Origin: RFTU01 sp046094505
Lineage (GTDB): Bacteria > Pseudomonadota > Gammaproteobacteria > Burkholderiales > Burkholderiaceae_C
Assembly (NCBI GenBank): GCA_046094505.1
Contig: JBJTHN010000038.1
Span: 1-16,633 of the forward strand
Length of the DNA stretch: 16,633 nt
Reading direction: 5' to 3'
A program made the translations under genes and the position numbers. Below the pieces are notes generated by a model. The model was given only the letters and a program-made list of their open reading frames with translations, had not been told where the DNA came from and made no database searches. Each line of letters begins with the position of its first letter. Position 1 is the stretch's first letter. Positions 1 to 6,912 of this stretch are shown here, one piece after another.

Positions 1-42
1 ATCGTACTTGCCGGTGCAGGAACTCTGACCGAAAAGAGATAG
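1..42 (+). CDS. Possible 3' end of an upstream gene (partial)
   Basis: Frame 1 is open from the left edge to a TAG at 40-42, giving thirteen residues that end in TLTEKR. The stop lies 7 bp before the ATG of the next plus-strand gene, the spacing expected inside an operon. Frame 2 closes at 26-28, so it is a second possibility. There is too little sequence to recognise a family. Confidence 0.2.
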   Translation: MVLAGAGTLTEKR

Positions 43-49
43 ACCGCAC

Positions 50-715
50 ATGCGGACGTCAAAGAAAGCCGTGACGATCTGGGATGGCCATTGCCAAGGC
101 GGTGAGGACCCCTACGCCTCCCAGCGGCTTTCCCCCGAGGCCCTCGAAGCCTCTCTCAACGAGACGCTCGAACGCCGGCCCTGCACCGGCGCTATCTGGG
201 TCTTTGGCTACGGCTCGCTAATGTGGAACCCCGGGTTCGCGTTCGTGGAAAAGCGCCTGGTCACCGTGCACGGGTTTCACCGCCAGTTCCGCCACTGGTC
301 GCGCGTGAACCGGGGCACGCCCGACAAACCCGGGCTGGTGCTGACACTCGAGCATGGCGGCTCCTGCCGTGGCATCGCCTTTCGGCTGGGCAAGGCCACG
401 CTGCGGGAGGCCCTGCTGGCCCTGTGGCGCCGCGAAATGGCGCTGGGGTCCTATCGGCCCGCGTGGCTCCCCTGCAGGTCCGGGGCCGAGAGCCTGTGCG
501 GCCTGACCTTCGTAGTCAACCGCACGGACGCTCGCAGTTACACGGGGCCGATGACACTGGAGGCAATGGTGCCGCACCTGGCCGGCGCGCGAGGCCGTTA
601 TGGCTCGGCAGCCGAATACCTCTTCCAGGCGCAGTCAACGCTCGCCACCTTCGGGGTACGGGACCGGCACATCGAGCAGCTTGCAGCGCGCGTGCGCGCT
701 GCGCTCACCAGGTAA
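50..715 (+). CDS. chaC: ChaC-like gamma-glutamylcyclotransferase
   Basis: 221 residues. ChaC-type enzymes cleave glutathione in the cytosol to 5-oxoproline and Cys-Gly. The substrate-binding loop FGYGSLMWNP is at residues 52-61, and the family motif LWRREM, which holds the expected catalytic glutamate (E129), is at 125-130. The segment GSYRPAWLPCR and the C-terminal EYLFQ stretch also fit ChaC. Length is close to that of E. coli ChaC. The ATG at 50 is preceded by a weak purine-rich stretch (AAAAGAGA, 32-39). The 3' end overlaps the convergent HAD hydrolase gene by 11 bp, leaving no room for a separate terminator. The family call is firm; activity on glutathione rather than another gamma-glutamyl compound is inferred. 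Confidence 0.9.
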   Translation: MRTSKKAVTIWDGHCQGGEDPYASQRLSPEALEASLNETLERRPCTGAIWVFGYGSLMWNPGFAFVEKRLVTVHGFHRQFRHWSRVNRGTPDKPGLVLTLEHGGSCRGIAFRLGKATLREALLALWRREMALGSYRPAWLPCRSGAESLCGLTFVVNRTDARSYTGPMTLEAMVPHLAGARGRYGSAAEYLFQAQSTLATFGVRDRHIEQLAARVRAALTR

Positions 716-1583
716 ACGCCGGCACCACGAACGCGGGCCGGGCGGGAGCCCGGCCAAGCAACGCCTCGAGGCTTTCCGCCGTCGGCATTGCGCCCCGCAC
801 GATACCCAGCGCCTCGGCGTGCACGCCGCCCGCCACTAGCGCGCACGGCAGGCTCACCGACGCGGCGCCCACCACGTCGTGGTCGAGTGAATCTCCGACG
901 GCCACGATACGGCTGCGTGGGAGGCCGCCCATTTCCTTCAGGCACGACTCGTAGATCGGCGGGTGCGGCTTGCCGTGCCAGAACACCTCGCCGCCGATCG
1001 CTTCGTAGCGATGGCCGAGCACCCCGGGCGCGTCGACAAGGCGCCCTTCGTGAAAACGCACGAGGTCCGGGTTGGCACAGATCATCGGCAGGGCGCGAGC
1101 GAGCGCGGCTTGCAATTCGGCCTCGTAGTCGGCGAGGCTGCGTCGCGGCGAGTCGATGCCGACTACAGCCACGAAGTCGGCTTCGTCCACGCGATCGACG
1201 AACGTGAGCCCAAGGCCCTCGAGGAGCTTGCGTTCGCCGTCGCGGGTGAACGCCAGGCAGCGGCGGCCGAGGCGCGCGTGAAACGGAGTGGCGCGATTGG
1301 CGATTGCCGAGCGGGCATCCTCCCCGGCAGCGACGAACGCGTCGTAGACCTCGCGCGGAAAGCCCATCGACGCCATCAGCGCCTCGTTGGCCGCGTTGCT
1401 GCGCCCGGAGTTGGAGAGCATCACGACGCGCTTGCCGGCGCGCTTGAGTGACTCGAGGCATTCGCGCGCGCCCGCATAGGGGGTGGCACCGTCGTGCACC
1501 ACGCCCCACTGGTCGACGATGAAGCCGTCGAAGCGAGGCGTGAGCGCGCTGATGCCGGCGATCAGCTCAGGAGATGCGGTCAC
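705..1583 (-). CDS. HAD-superfamily class IIA hydrolase (TIGR01459-like, NagD-related)
   Basis: 292 residues from a GTG start at 1583. Motif I is DQWGVVHDG with nucleophile D24; motif II is LSNSG near S57; the motif III lysine is K205 in HGKPHP; motif IV is GDSLDHD at 230-236. The cap insertion between motifs II and III is that of class IIA (C2-cap) phosphatases. Such enzymes dephosphorylate small cytosolic phosphoesters; the substrate here is unknown. The frame stays open to a TTG at 1613, but the GTG gives the N-terminus expected for the family. The gene overlaps the upstream phnE by 17 bp, so it is the last gene of the phn transporter operon, suggesting it acts on an imported phosphorus compound or its product. 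It lacks a clear ribosome site and may depend on translational coupling. Confidence 0.88.
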   Translation of the reverse strand: MTASPELIAGISALTPRFDGFIVDQWGVVHDGATPYAGARECLESLKRAGKRVVMLSNSGRSNAANEALMASMGFPREVYDAFVAAGEDARSAIANRATPFHARLGRRCLAFTRDGERKLLEGLGLTFVDRVDEADFVAVVGIDSPRRSLADYEAELQAALARALPMICANPDLVRFHEGRLVDAPGVLGHRYEAIGGEVFWHGKPHPPIYESCLKEMGGLPRSRIVAVGDSLDHDVVGAASVSLPCALVAGGVHAEALGIVRGAMPTAESLEALLGRAPARPAFVVPAFTW

Positions 1584-2376
1584 GGATCCAGGCCGACACA
1601 GCCTCGCTCGCAATCACGATCAGGAGAATCGCCGACAGCACGACGAGCACCTGCTGCCAGGCGAACTGGTTGATCGAGGCATAGAGATACAGGCCGATGC
1701 CGCCGGCCCCCACGAAGCCCAGCACACTCGACTCGCGCACGTTGATATCCCAGCGATAGACGGTGGTGCCGATGAGCACCGGCATCACCTGCGGCAGCAC
1801 GCCCACGAGGTAGACCTGCAGCGTGCTGGCGCCCGTCGCCTCAATGGCCTCGATGGGCCCGCGGTCGGCTTCCTCGATTGCCTCGGCAACCAGCTTGGCG
1901 AGAAAACCCACGGAGCGCGCCGCCACGGCGAGGATGCCCGCGAGCGGCCCGGGCCCGAATATCGCGACGAACAACAGGCCCCAGATAATGGTGTTCACCG
2001 AGCGCGAGCCCACCAGGATCGCGCGGCCGATTGCCCACGTGAAACCGTTGGCCGTGGTGTTGCGCGCCGCCAGGAAGGCGATGGGCACAGATAGCACAAG
2101 CGCCACTGCGGTGCCAAGCGTGGCGATATGGATGGTCTCGATGAGCGGCGCCACGATCACGGGCAGATACGACCACGAAGGCGGCCACATGCGGTCGATG
2201 AGGTCGGCCGCCTGCTCGTGCGCGTCCAGGAAGAACGCCCACTCGATGTCGAGGGCCGAAACGGACCAGACGGCAGCCAGGGCGACGGCCACCAGCCACA
2301 CCCACTGGAAGGCCGATTCCCTGGGCGTGCGTTTCCGCCAGACCTCGGGGTAGCGGGTGGCGACGGTGGCGCTCAT
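1567..2376 (-). CDS. phnE: Phosphonate-type ABC transporter permease PhnE (second copy)
   Basis: 269 residues, an inner-membrane permease of the PhnE family. About six hydrophobic segments are visible, the first at roughly residues 25-42. The EAA-type loop that contacts the ATPase is at about 174-200 (PIEAIEATGA to GVLPQV). The C-terminal FVGAGGIG motif is conserved in PhnE proteins. The ATG at 2376 overlaps the TGA of the preceding phnE in a 4 bp ATGA, which decides the start against an in-frame codon further upstream. It is clearly related to the neighbouring PhnE but diverged, so the pair probably forms a heterodimeric channel. Its stop lies inside the start of the HAD hydrolase gene. Confidence 0.93.
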   Translation of the reverse strand: MSATVATRYPEVWRKRTPRESAFQWVWLVAVALAAVWSVSALDIEWAFFLDAHEQAADLIDRMWPPSWSYLPVIVAPLIETIHIATLGTAVALVLSVPIAFLAARNTTANGFTWAIGRAILVGSRSVNTIIWGLLFVAIFGPGPLAGILAVAARSVGFLAKLVAEAIEEADRGPIEAIEATGASTLQVYLVGVLPQVMPVLIGTTVYRWDINVRESSVLGFVGAGGIGLYLYASINQFAWQQVLVVLSAILLIVIASEAVSAWIRDRIS

Positions 2377-3173
2377 CGCATCCGCCGCCGCACCCAGTCG
2401 CTGAGCCATTCGCCCAGCGCCACGAGCACGGCGATGCTGAGCAGGATCGCTGCCGCGAAGTCGTAGTCGTAGCGCGAGAACGAGGCCGAAAGCGTGTGGC
2501 CGATGCCCCCGGCACCCACGATGCCGACGACCGTGGAGTGGCGCACGTTCGCATCCAGGCGATAGATGGCGGTGCCCGTCTGGCGCGAGAGCACCTGTGG
2601 CAGCACGCCGTAGACGAACACCTGCCCGAAGCCGGCGCCCGTGGCACGGATGGCCTCCACCGGCCCCTCGCGGATATTCTCGATGTCCTCGGCGAGCATC
2701 TTGCCCAGGAAGATCATCGAGGCGAAGGCAAGCGTGAGCAGCCCCGCCACGGGGCCAAAGCCGAAGAGCTTCACGAAAAAGATGGCGATGATCACTTCAT
2801 GGAGGGTGCGCCCGACCACGATCAGGCCACGCGCCGCGACGTAGATCGGCTTTGGCGCCAGGTTCCTCGCCGCGGCGATGCCCAGCGGCACGCTGAGCAC
2901 CACGCCCACGAGCGTCGAGGCGATCGCCATCTGCAGGCTCTCGACCATGCCCTTGAGCAGCAGCTCCCAGCGCATGAAGTCCGGCGGGATCATCCGCGCG
3001 AAGAGGTCCAGCGCGCGACTGAAGCCGGCCATCGCCCGGTTGGAGTCGATGTTGAGTGTGGCGATCGACCACACGAGGTAACCCAGGGCGAGCGCCCAAA
3101 AGAGGTTTTGCCGCGCGCGCGTGCCGAAGAACGGCGGCGGGCGCCAGCGCGTGGGCGCCGCGATGGCGCTCAC
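2373..3173 (-). CDS. phnE: Phosphonate-type ABC transporter permease PhnE (first copy)
   Basis: 266 residues. It has the PhnE pattern of hydrophobic helices, with the cytoplasmic EAA loop at about 171-203 (PVEAIRATGA to GVLPQV) and a C-terminal IVGAGGIGHTLS motif. The GTG start at 3173 overlaps the phnC TGA in a 4 bp GTGA, so translation is probably coupled. The same reading frame stays open far upstream through phnC and phnD, but that part is a shadow of those genes and has no permease similarity. It works with PhnC, PhnD and the second PhnE to move a phosphonate-like oxyanion across the inner membrane. Confidence 0.93.
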   Translation of the reverse strand: MSAIAAPTRWRPPPFFGTRARQNLFWALALGYLVWSIATLNIDSNRAMAGFSRALDLFARMIPPDFMRWELLLKGMVESLQMAIASTLVGVVLSVPLGIAAARNLAPKPIYVAARGLIVVGRTLHEVIIAIFFVKLFGFGPVAGLLTLAFASMIFLGKMLAEDIENIREGPVEAIRATGAGFGQVFVYGVLPQVLSRQTGTAIYRLDANVRHSTVVGIVGAGGIGHTLSASFSRYDYDFAAAILLSIAVLVALGEWLSDWVRRRMR

Positions 3174-4000
3174 GCCTCGGCCTCCTCGTCCTCGGCCTTG
3201 CGAATCGTCTGGCTCCAGTCCTCGTCGCCGTAGATCGTCGAGAGCACTGCCGGCGTGAGCTCGCCCGCGGCGCCGTCGAACACCACGCGCCCACCCTGCA
3301 GGCCGATGATGCGGTCGGCGTACGACTGCGCGAGCCCCACGTCGTGGATGTTCACCAGCGCCGGCGTGGCACGCTCCTGCGCGAGGCCGCGAATGAGCCG
3401 CATGATCTGGCGCGCGGTCTTCGGGTCGAGGCTCGCGGTCGGCTCGTCCACCAGCAGCAGTTCCGGTTCCTGCATCAGCGCACGGCCGATGCCCACGCGC
3501 TGGCGCTGGCCGCCGGAGAGCGCATCGGCGCGTGAGTCGTGGCGGCCAGCCAGCCCGACGCGATCGAGGATGGCGTAGGCGTTGGCGATGTCGCGCGGCG
3601 GGTAGCGCCGCAGCCATGCGGCGAAAAAGCCTACCGAGCCCAGGCGGCCGGAGAGGACGTTTTCCATCACCGTCAGGCGGTCCACCAGGTTGAATTCCTG
3701 GAAGATCATGCCGATGCGACGGCGCGCGGCCCGCAGCCCGCGCGGGGACAGCGACACGAGCTCCTCGCCACGCAGGCGCACCGAGCCGCTCGTGGGCTCG
3801 ACCAGGCGGTTGATGCAGCGTATCAGGGTGCTCTTGCCGGCGCCCGAGGAGCCGATGATGGCGACGACCTCGGGGCGCTCGACCTGGAAGGAAACGCCAT
3901 CCAGGGCTCGCGTGCCGCCCGGGTAGACCTTGCCGAGGCCTTCGATGGCCAGCAGGGGCCCGGCGCCCGCCGCGACAGGCGCCGGATGCGCGGCAGCCAC
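3170..4000 (-). CDS. phnC: Phosphonate-type ABC transporter ATP-binding protein PhnC
   Basis: 276 residues, the cytoplasmic ATPase of the importer. Walker A is GSSGAGKST (50-58), the Q-loop glutamine is Q101, the signature LSGGQ is 161-165, Walker B is LLLVDEP (181-187) and the H-loop histidine is H219. The order and the IRCINRL stretch after Walker A fit the PhnC subfamily. The first 15 residues are Ala/Pro-rich and precede the conserved nucleotide-binding domain; the C-terminus is acidic (EDEEAEA). I chose the GTG at 4000, which lies 3 bp after the phnD TAG, because no better start is visible downstream. It is co-transcribed with phnD and both phnE genes. Confidence 0.95.
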   Translation of the reverse strand: MAAAHPAPVAAGAGPLLAIEGLGKVYPGGTRALDGVSFQVERPEVVAIIGSSGAGKSTLIRCINRLVEPTSGSVRLRGEELVSLSPRGLRAARRRIGMIFQEFNLVDRLTVMENVLSGRLGSVGFFAAWLRRYPPRDIANAYAILDRVGLAGRHDSRADALSGGQRQRVGIGRALMQEPELLLVDEPTASLDPKTARQIMRLIRGLAQERATPALVNIHDVGLAQSYADRIIGLQGGRVVFDGAAGELTPAVLSTIYGDEDWSQTIRKAEDEEAEA

Positions 4001-4003
4001 TGG

Positions 4004-5005
4004 CTATTCCGCCTTGGTGCCGAGCTTGGACAGCCCTTCCTGCGTGTACTTCACACCGGAGGCCTGCTGGATGGTGAGCACGTCGCGCCAGCCGTCCTTG
4101 TAGACGATCGGGGCGAAGCGCTCGGTGTCCCTGAACTCCTTGGCGAGGCCCGACTTCTTGAAGTCGAAGTTGAGGAAGGCCTCGCGGATCTTCGCCTTTA
4201 GCTCCGGGTTCAGGTTGTGCGGCACGCCAAATGCAGTGCGCGGGAACGGCGCCGACTCGTAGACGATGCGAAGCGTGTCGGGCTTGAAGAGGCCGCGCGC
4301 CTGCATGCGCTCGACGACGGTGGAGGCCACGGGGGCGGCGTCGTAGTCCTTGTTCACCACACCCATGATCGAGTTGTCGTGCTTGCCAGAGTAGAGCACT
4401 TCGTAGTCCTTGCCCGGCACGACGCCCATGGCTCCGAAAAGCGCGCGCGGCGCCAGGTCGCCCGAGTTGGAGGAGGGGGCCACGTGCGCGACGCGCTTGC
4501 TCTTCAGGTCCGCGACCTTCTTGATCGGGCTGTCCTTCAACGTGATGAGCTGCAGGGTGTAGCCGACGCTGCCATTGGCGCGCTGCATGGCGACGATGGG
4601 CTCGAAGCCGGCGAGATTCACGGCATACGGCGTGGGGCCGGTGGCGACGCCGGCGATGTGCAGGCGGCCCGAGCGCATGGCCTCTACTTGCGCAGCATAG
4701 GACTCTGCCGGGTACCAGCGCACGCGCTTGCCCGTCACTTTCGACAGGTGCGCGAGAAAATCCGCGAAGACGTTTTCGTAGACGGCGGGATCCTCCACTG
4801 GCGTGTAGGAAAACACCAGCGTCCCGGGGTTTTGCCAAGCCTTCGAGTCCTTGGGCGCGTCGGCGATCAAGTCCCCGTTTTCGTCGCAGTAACGGGCATC
4901 GAGGGCGCCGCGGCTCGCGCAGGCTTGCGCCAGGGCAGGCAGGCTGGTGGCAAACGCGAACAAGGAGACAAGCGCTGCGGCGAGCAGCCGTGCGGTGTGC
5001 GTCAT
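4004..5005 (-). CDS. phnD: Phosphonate/phosphite-type periplasmic substrate-binding protein PhnD
   Basis: 333 residues. A Sec signal peptide covers about 1-28 (cleavage near LPALAQA). The mature N-terminus holds C29 and C40, a possible disulfide. The PhnD core follows: SYTPVEDPAVYE (66-77), oxyanion-loop region APSSNSG (176-182) and SGKHDNSI with H209. The ATG at 5005 has an excellent ribosome site, AAGAGGAGGT, five bases upstream, which rules out longer in-frame starts. It is the first gene of the operon. From memory of E. coli PhnD, the two acidic residues that hold the amine of 2-aminoethylphosphonate seem to be replaced here (around APVAST at 224-229 and APFPRT at 252-257). This suggests a different ligand such as phosphite, phosphate or a simple alkylphosphonate; that is inference. 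Confidence 0.92.
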   Translation of the reverse strand: MTHTARLLAAALVSLFAFATSLPALAQACASRGALDARYCDENGDLIADAPKDSKAWQNPGTLVFSYTPVEDPAVYENVFADFLAHLSKVTGKRVRWYPAESYAAQVEAMRSGRLHIAGVATGPTPYAVNLAGFEPIVAMQRANGSVGYTLQLITLKDSPIKKVADLKSKRVAHVAPSSNSGDLAPRALFGAMGVVPGKDYEVLYSGKHDNSIMGVVNKDYDAAPVASTVVERMQARGLFKPDTLRIVYESAPFPRTAFGVPHNLNPELKAKIREAFLNFDFKKSGLAKEFRDTERFAPIVYKDGWRDVLTIQQASGVKYTQEGLSKLGTKAE

Positions 5006-5010
5006 GGTCG

Positions 5011-5020
5011 ACCTCCTCTT
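5011..5020 (-). promoter_or_regulatory. Strong ribosome binding site of phnD
   Basis: The minus strand reads AAGAGGAGGT, a near-perfect anti-16S match, five bases before the ATG at 5005. It is the strongest such site among the genes of this cluster and fixes the phnD start. The genes downstream use GTG or overlapping starts and probably rely on coupling, so phnD is likely made in excess, as is usual for a binding protein. Confidence 0.8.
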
Positions 5021-5069
5021 GGTGTTGTTGTGCGGGCCGGGGCTCGATGCCCGACCGTCACGCGAGGCG

Positions 5070-5110
5070 ATGATATCGGACACCGATGGGCTGAGAAATG
5101 CGCTCAGCCC
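5070..5110 (-). promoter_or_regulatory. Candidate phnD promoter and operator
   Basis: A perfect 8 bp inverted repeat, GGGCTGAG and CTCAGCCC, sits at 5088-5095 and 5103-5110 with a 7-base spacer. A minus-strand TATCAT (5070-5075) resembles a -10 element, and a -35 at standard spacing would fall at about 5093-5098, inside the repeat. No good -35 hexamer is visible, which suits an activated or operator-controlled promoter. No T-run follows on either strand, so a terminator is less likely. The placement is seen; the function is inferred. Confidence 0.35.
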
Positions 5111-5140
5111 TCAGCGCCGCCCGCCGGCGAGCCACCCCCC

Positions 5141-5377
5141 GACGCCCACCATGGCAAGAGCGACCGCCACGCCGGTGACATGCCCAACCTGCGGGCCGAC
5201 GCGAACGGTGTGGCGCGCTGGAGTTGGGAGTCGGATCTGCTGACGGTGGGTGCGGGCGCGGCGAACGTGGTGGGCCGCAGCGTGATCGTGCACCGCGACC
5301 CCGACGACTACGCCTCGCAGCCGGCCGGCAATTCCGGCCCGCGTCTGGCTTGCGGCCTCATCGTCGCCGCGGGATGA
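5141..5377 (+). pseudogene. sodC: Cu/Zn superoxide dismutase, 3' fragment only
   Basis: The frame ending at the TGA 5375-5377 encodes the C-terminal half of a bacterial periplasmic Cu/Zn superoxide dismutase. Visible are the zinc-site residues in HHGKSDRHAGD, then MPNL, the copper-ligand region VGRSVIVHRDPDDY, QPAGNSG and the terminal PRLACGLI with the active-site arginine. The 5' half is absent: there is no signal peptide and no HxH copper-ligand strand. Homology stops at about 5141, and upstream residues in this frame are Pro-rich and unlike the family. A product of about 78 residues could not bind copper properly. The remaining part has no stop or frameshift, so the truncation looks recent. 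Its stop overlaps the start of the next fragment by ATGA. Confidence 0.75.
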
Positions 5378-5452
5378 CGGCGGCCAAGCCGGCTCGAGCG
5401 TCCCTGCAGGACGCCATCGCCTTCGCGTGCGTCCACGAGACCCCCTGGGCGC
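5374..5452 (+). pseudogene. Possible serine hydrolase (beta-lactamase-related), 5' fragment
   Basis: An ATG at 5374 overlaps the sodC TGA (ATGA), the arrangement of a coupled gene. The first 26 or so codons include LQDAIAFACVHETPWAR, which resembles from memory the N-terminus of CubicO/beta-lactamase-like serine hydrolases (AIAFAxxHETPW). After about 5452 the frame goes on but the similarity ends, and no SxxK active-site motif appears. I read it as the 5' stub of a gene cut off by a rearrangement. The family assignment rests on a short stretch and is tentative. Confidence 0.4.
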
Positions 5453-5620
5453 GGGCGCCTTCATGCGTTGGCGCATTACGCAGCGCCCCTGCCAGCCAAA
5501 GCGCTGAAGCGTCCCTTGGTCAACGTGGCATCGCGGCCAGTGCCCTGGTGTCCGCCTTGGATGCGGTTTTTGTCCGGCATCTGATGCGTATCGGTTCACC
5601 GGCTTGGCTTGACAGGCCCT
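5453..5620. other. Unassigned stretch between the gene remnants and the monooxygenase gene
   Basis: I recognise no gene here. Frames stay open in both directions, but their translations show no family motif. A short inverted repeat, GGCGC and GCGCC, flanks an 8-base centre at about 5473-5490. The stretch lies downstream of the minus-strand monooxygenase gene, so it may hold its trailer, but I see no convincing T-tailed terminator. Confidence 0.4.
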
Positions 5621-6859
5621 TCAAGGCTTCAGCGCAAACCCTGCCACCTGCTGGTAGTGGCGCGAGATGGCGCGCAGCTCCTCGGCGCTGATGAGCTCGT
5701 CTATGTGGCTGAAGGGCTGGCCGCCGCTCAACTCGTCGGCCTTCATGATGATGGCGTCGGGCGGCACGGTGCGATTGGTCTGCACCACGCGCGCGGTGGC
5801 CGGTAGGCGCTGGTCTTCATAGCGGCGCAGGGCCGCCTGAGGTGGGGTGCCAGCGGCTGCGCTGGCGGCCAACTCGTCGGCCAGGGTGCGCGCATCCGTC
5901 AGGGCCTGGGCCGAGCCGTTGGAGCCGCGCGGGTACATGGGGTGGGCCGCGTCGCCCATCAGCGTCACCCGGCCCTGGCCCCAAAAGGGCAGGGGGTCGC
6001 GGTCCACCATCGGGTATTCGAAGATCGCCTGCGCGCCGCTGATCAGGGCCGGCACGTCCAGCCAGTCGAATCGCCAGCGCTCGAAGGTGGGCAGAAAATC
6101 CTCCAGCCGCCCGGGCTGGTTCCAGTCGTTCATGGCCGAGCCTTCGCGGCCGATCTCTGCCACCCAGTTGATGAGCTGATGGCCCTGACCATCGACGTTG
6201 TCCACGATGGGGTAGATCACCATCTTGCCAGTGGCAATCGAGCCGATGCGCAGGTAGCTGCGGCCGGTGAGGATGGGCCGGTGCACCGTGGTGCCGCGCC
6301 AGGTGTTGATGCCGGCAAAGCACAGTTGGTCGGTGGGATGGAGTTGGCGCCGCACCGCTGAATGCACACCATCGCAGGCCACTGCGATGTCGGCGCGTGC
6401 CGGGGCTGGCGCTGCGGAGCCGTCGGCCCCTGGCTTGAAGCGAAGGGTCACGCCTTCGTCCTCGATCAGCACGCCTTCGCAGCGGTGGCCCGTGCGCACG
6501 CGCTCCGGCCCCAGGCGCTGCAGCGCCGCCCGGTGCAGGATGCCGTGCAGCTTGCCGCGGTGGATGCCGAACTCCGGATGCTCGTGGCCGGCATGGCGGC
6601 CGCGCGGCTCGCGGTAGATGTATTGGCCCCAGCGGTTGTAGAAGACGCTCTCCTCGTTCTCGATGGCCACAGCGCGGATGTCGTCCAGCAATCCCAGCGC
6701 CGTCAGCTCGCGCATGGCGTGCGGCAGCAAGGTGATGCCCACGCCCACCTCGCGCACCTCGCGTACGCCCTCGTACACCGTGCAGGACAGCCCGCGCTGG
6801 TGCAGCGCCAGCGCAAAAGCCAGGCCGGCGATACCGCCGCCGATGATCGCGATGTCCAT
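5621..6859 (-). CDS. FAD-dependent group A monooxygenase (PhzS/salicylate-hydroxylase-like)
   Basis: 412 residues. The FAD-binding Rossmann motif IIGGGIAGLAFALAL starts at residue 5, with E30 ending the second strand; the DG motif is ACDGVHSAVR (161-170); the GD motif is VTLMGDAAHPMYPRGSNG (298-315). Together these mark a single-component NAD(P)H-dependent aromatic hydroxylase of the UbiH/PhzS/salicylate hydroxylase superfamily. LTGRSYLRIGS and LINWVAEI resemble the 'flavin-dependent oxidoreductase' branch that contains PhzS. The ATG at 6859 has GAGGAT upstream and starts directly at the Rossmann strand. The gene lies 53 bp after a Bug-type binding protein gene on the same strand, so it probably hydroxylates an aromatic or heteroaromatic acid captured by that protein. 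Substrate unknown. Confidence 0.9.
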   Translation of the reverse strand: MDIAIIGGGIAGLAFALALHQRGLSCTVYEGVREVREVGVGITLLPHAMRELTALGLLDDIRAVAIENEESVFYNRWGQYIYREPRGRHAGHEHPEFGIHRGKLHGILHRAALQRLGPERVRTGHRCEGVLIEDEGVTLRFKPGADGSAAPAPARADIAVACDGVHSAVRRQLHPTDQLCFAGINTWRGTTVHRPILTGRSYLRIGSIATGKMVIYPIVDNVDGQGHQLINWVAEIGREGSAMNDWNQPGRLEDFLPTFERWRFDWLDVPALISGAQAIFEYPMVDRDPLPFWGQGRVTLMGDAAHPMYPRGSNGSAQALTDARTLADELAASAAAGTPPQAALRRYEDQRLPATARVVQTNRTVPPDAIIMKADELSGGQPFSHIDELISAEELRAISRHYQQVAGFALKP

Positions 6860-6912
6860 GGGTTGATCCTCGCTTTGATTTGAAAGGGGCCCGCGCGGGG
6901 CGGGACCACAGC

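Noticed and set aside
598..1509. A 303-codon minus-strand frame over the HAD and ChaC genes
   Set aside because: It is Arg/Gly/Ala-rich with no motif and overlaps two well-supported genes in other frames.
2373..4838. A very long minus-strand open frame covering phnE, phnC and most of phnD
   Set aside because: Only the part after the GTG at 3173 has permease motifs. The rest lies in another frame of phnC and phnD and is Arg/Ala/Gly-rich shadow sequence typical of high-GC DNA.
4217..5140. Plus-strand extension of the sodC frame upstream of the fragment
   Set aside because: It runs antisense to phnD and has no signal peptide or copper-ligand strand. Similarity begins only at about 5141.
5111..5599. 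Minus-strand open frame over the sodC/hydrolase scar
   Set aside because: The translation is Arg-rich and without motifs, while the plus strand encodes recognisable SOD sequence.
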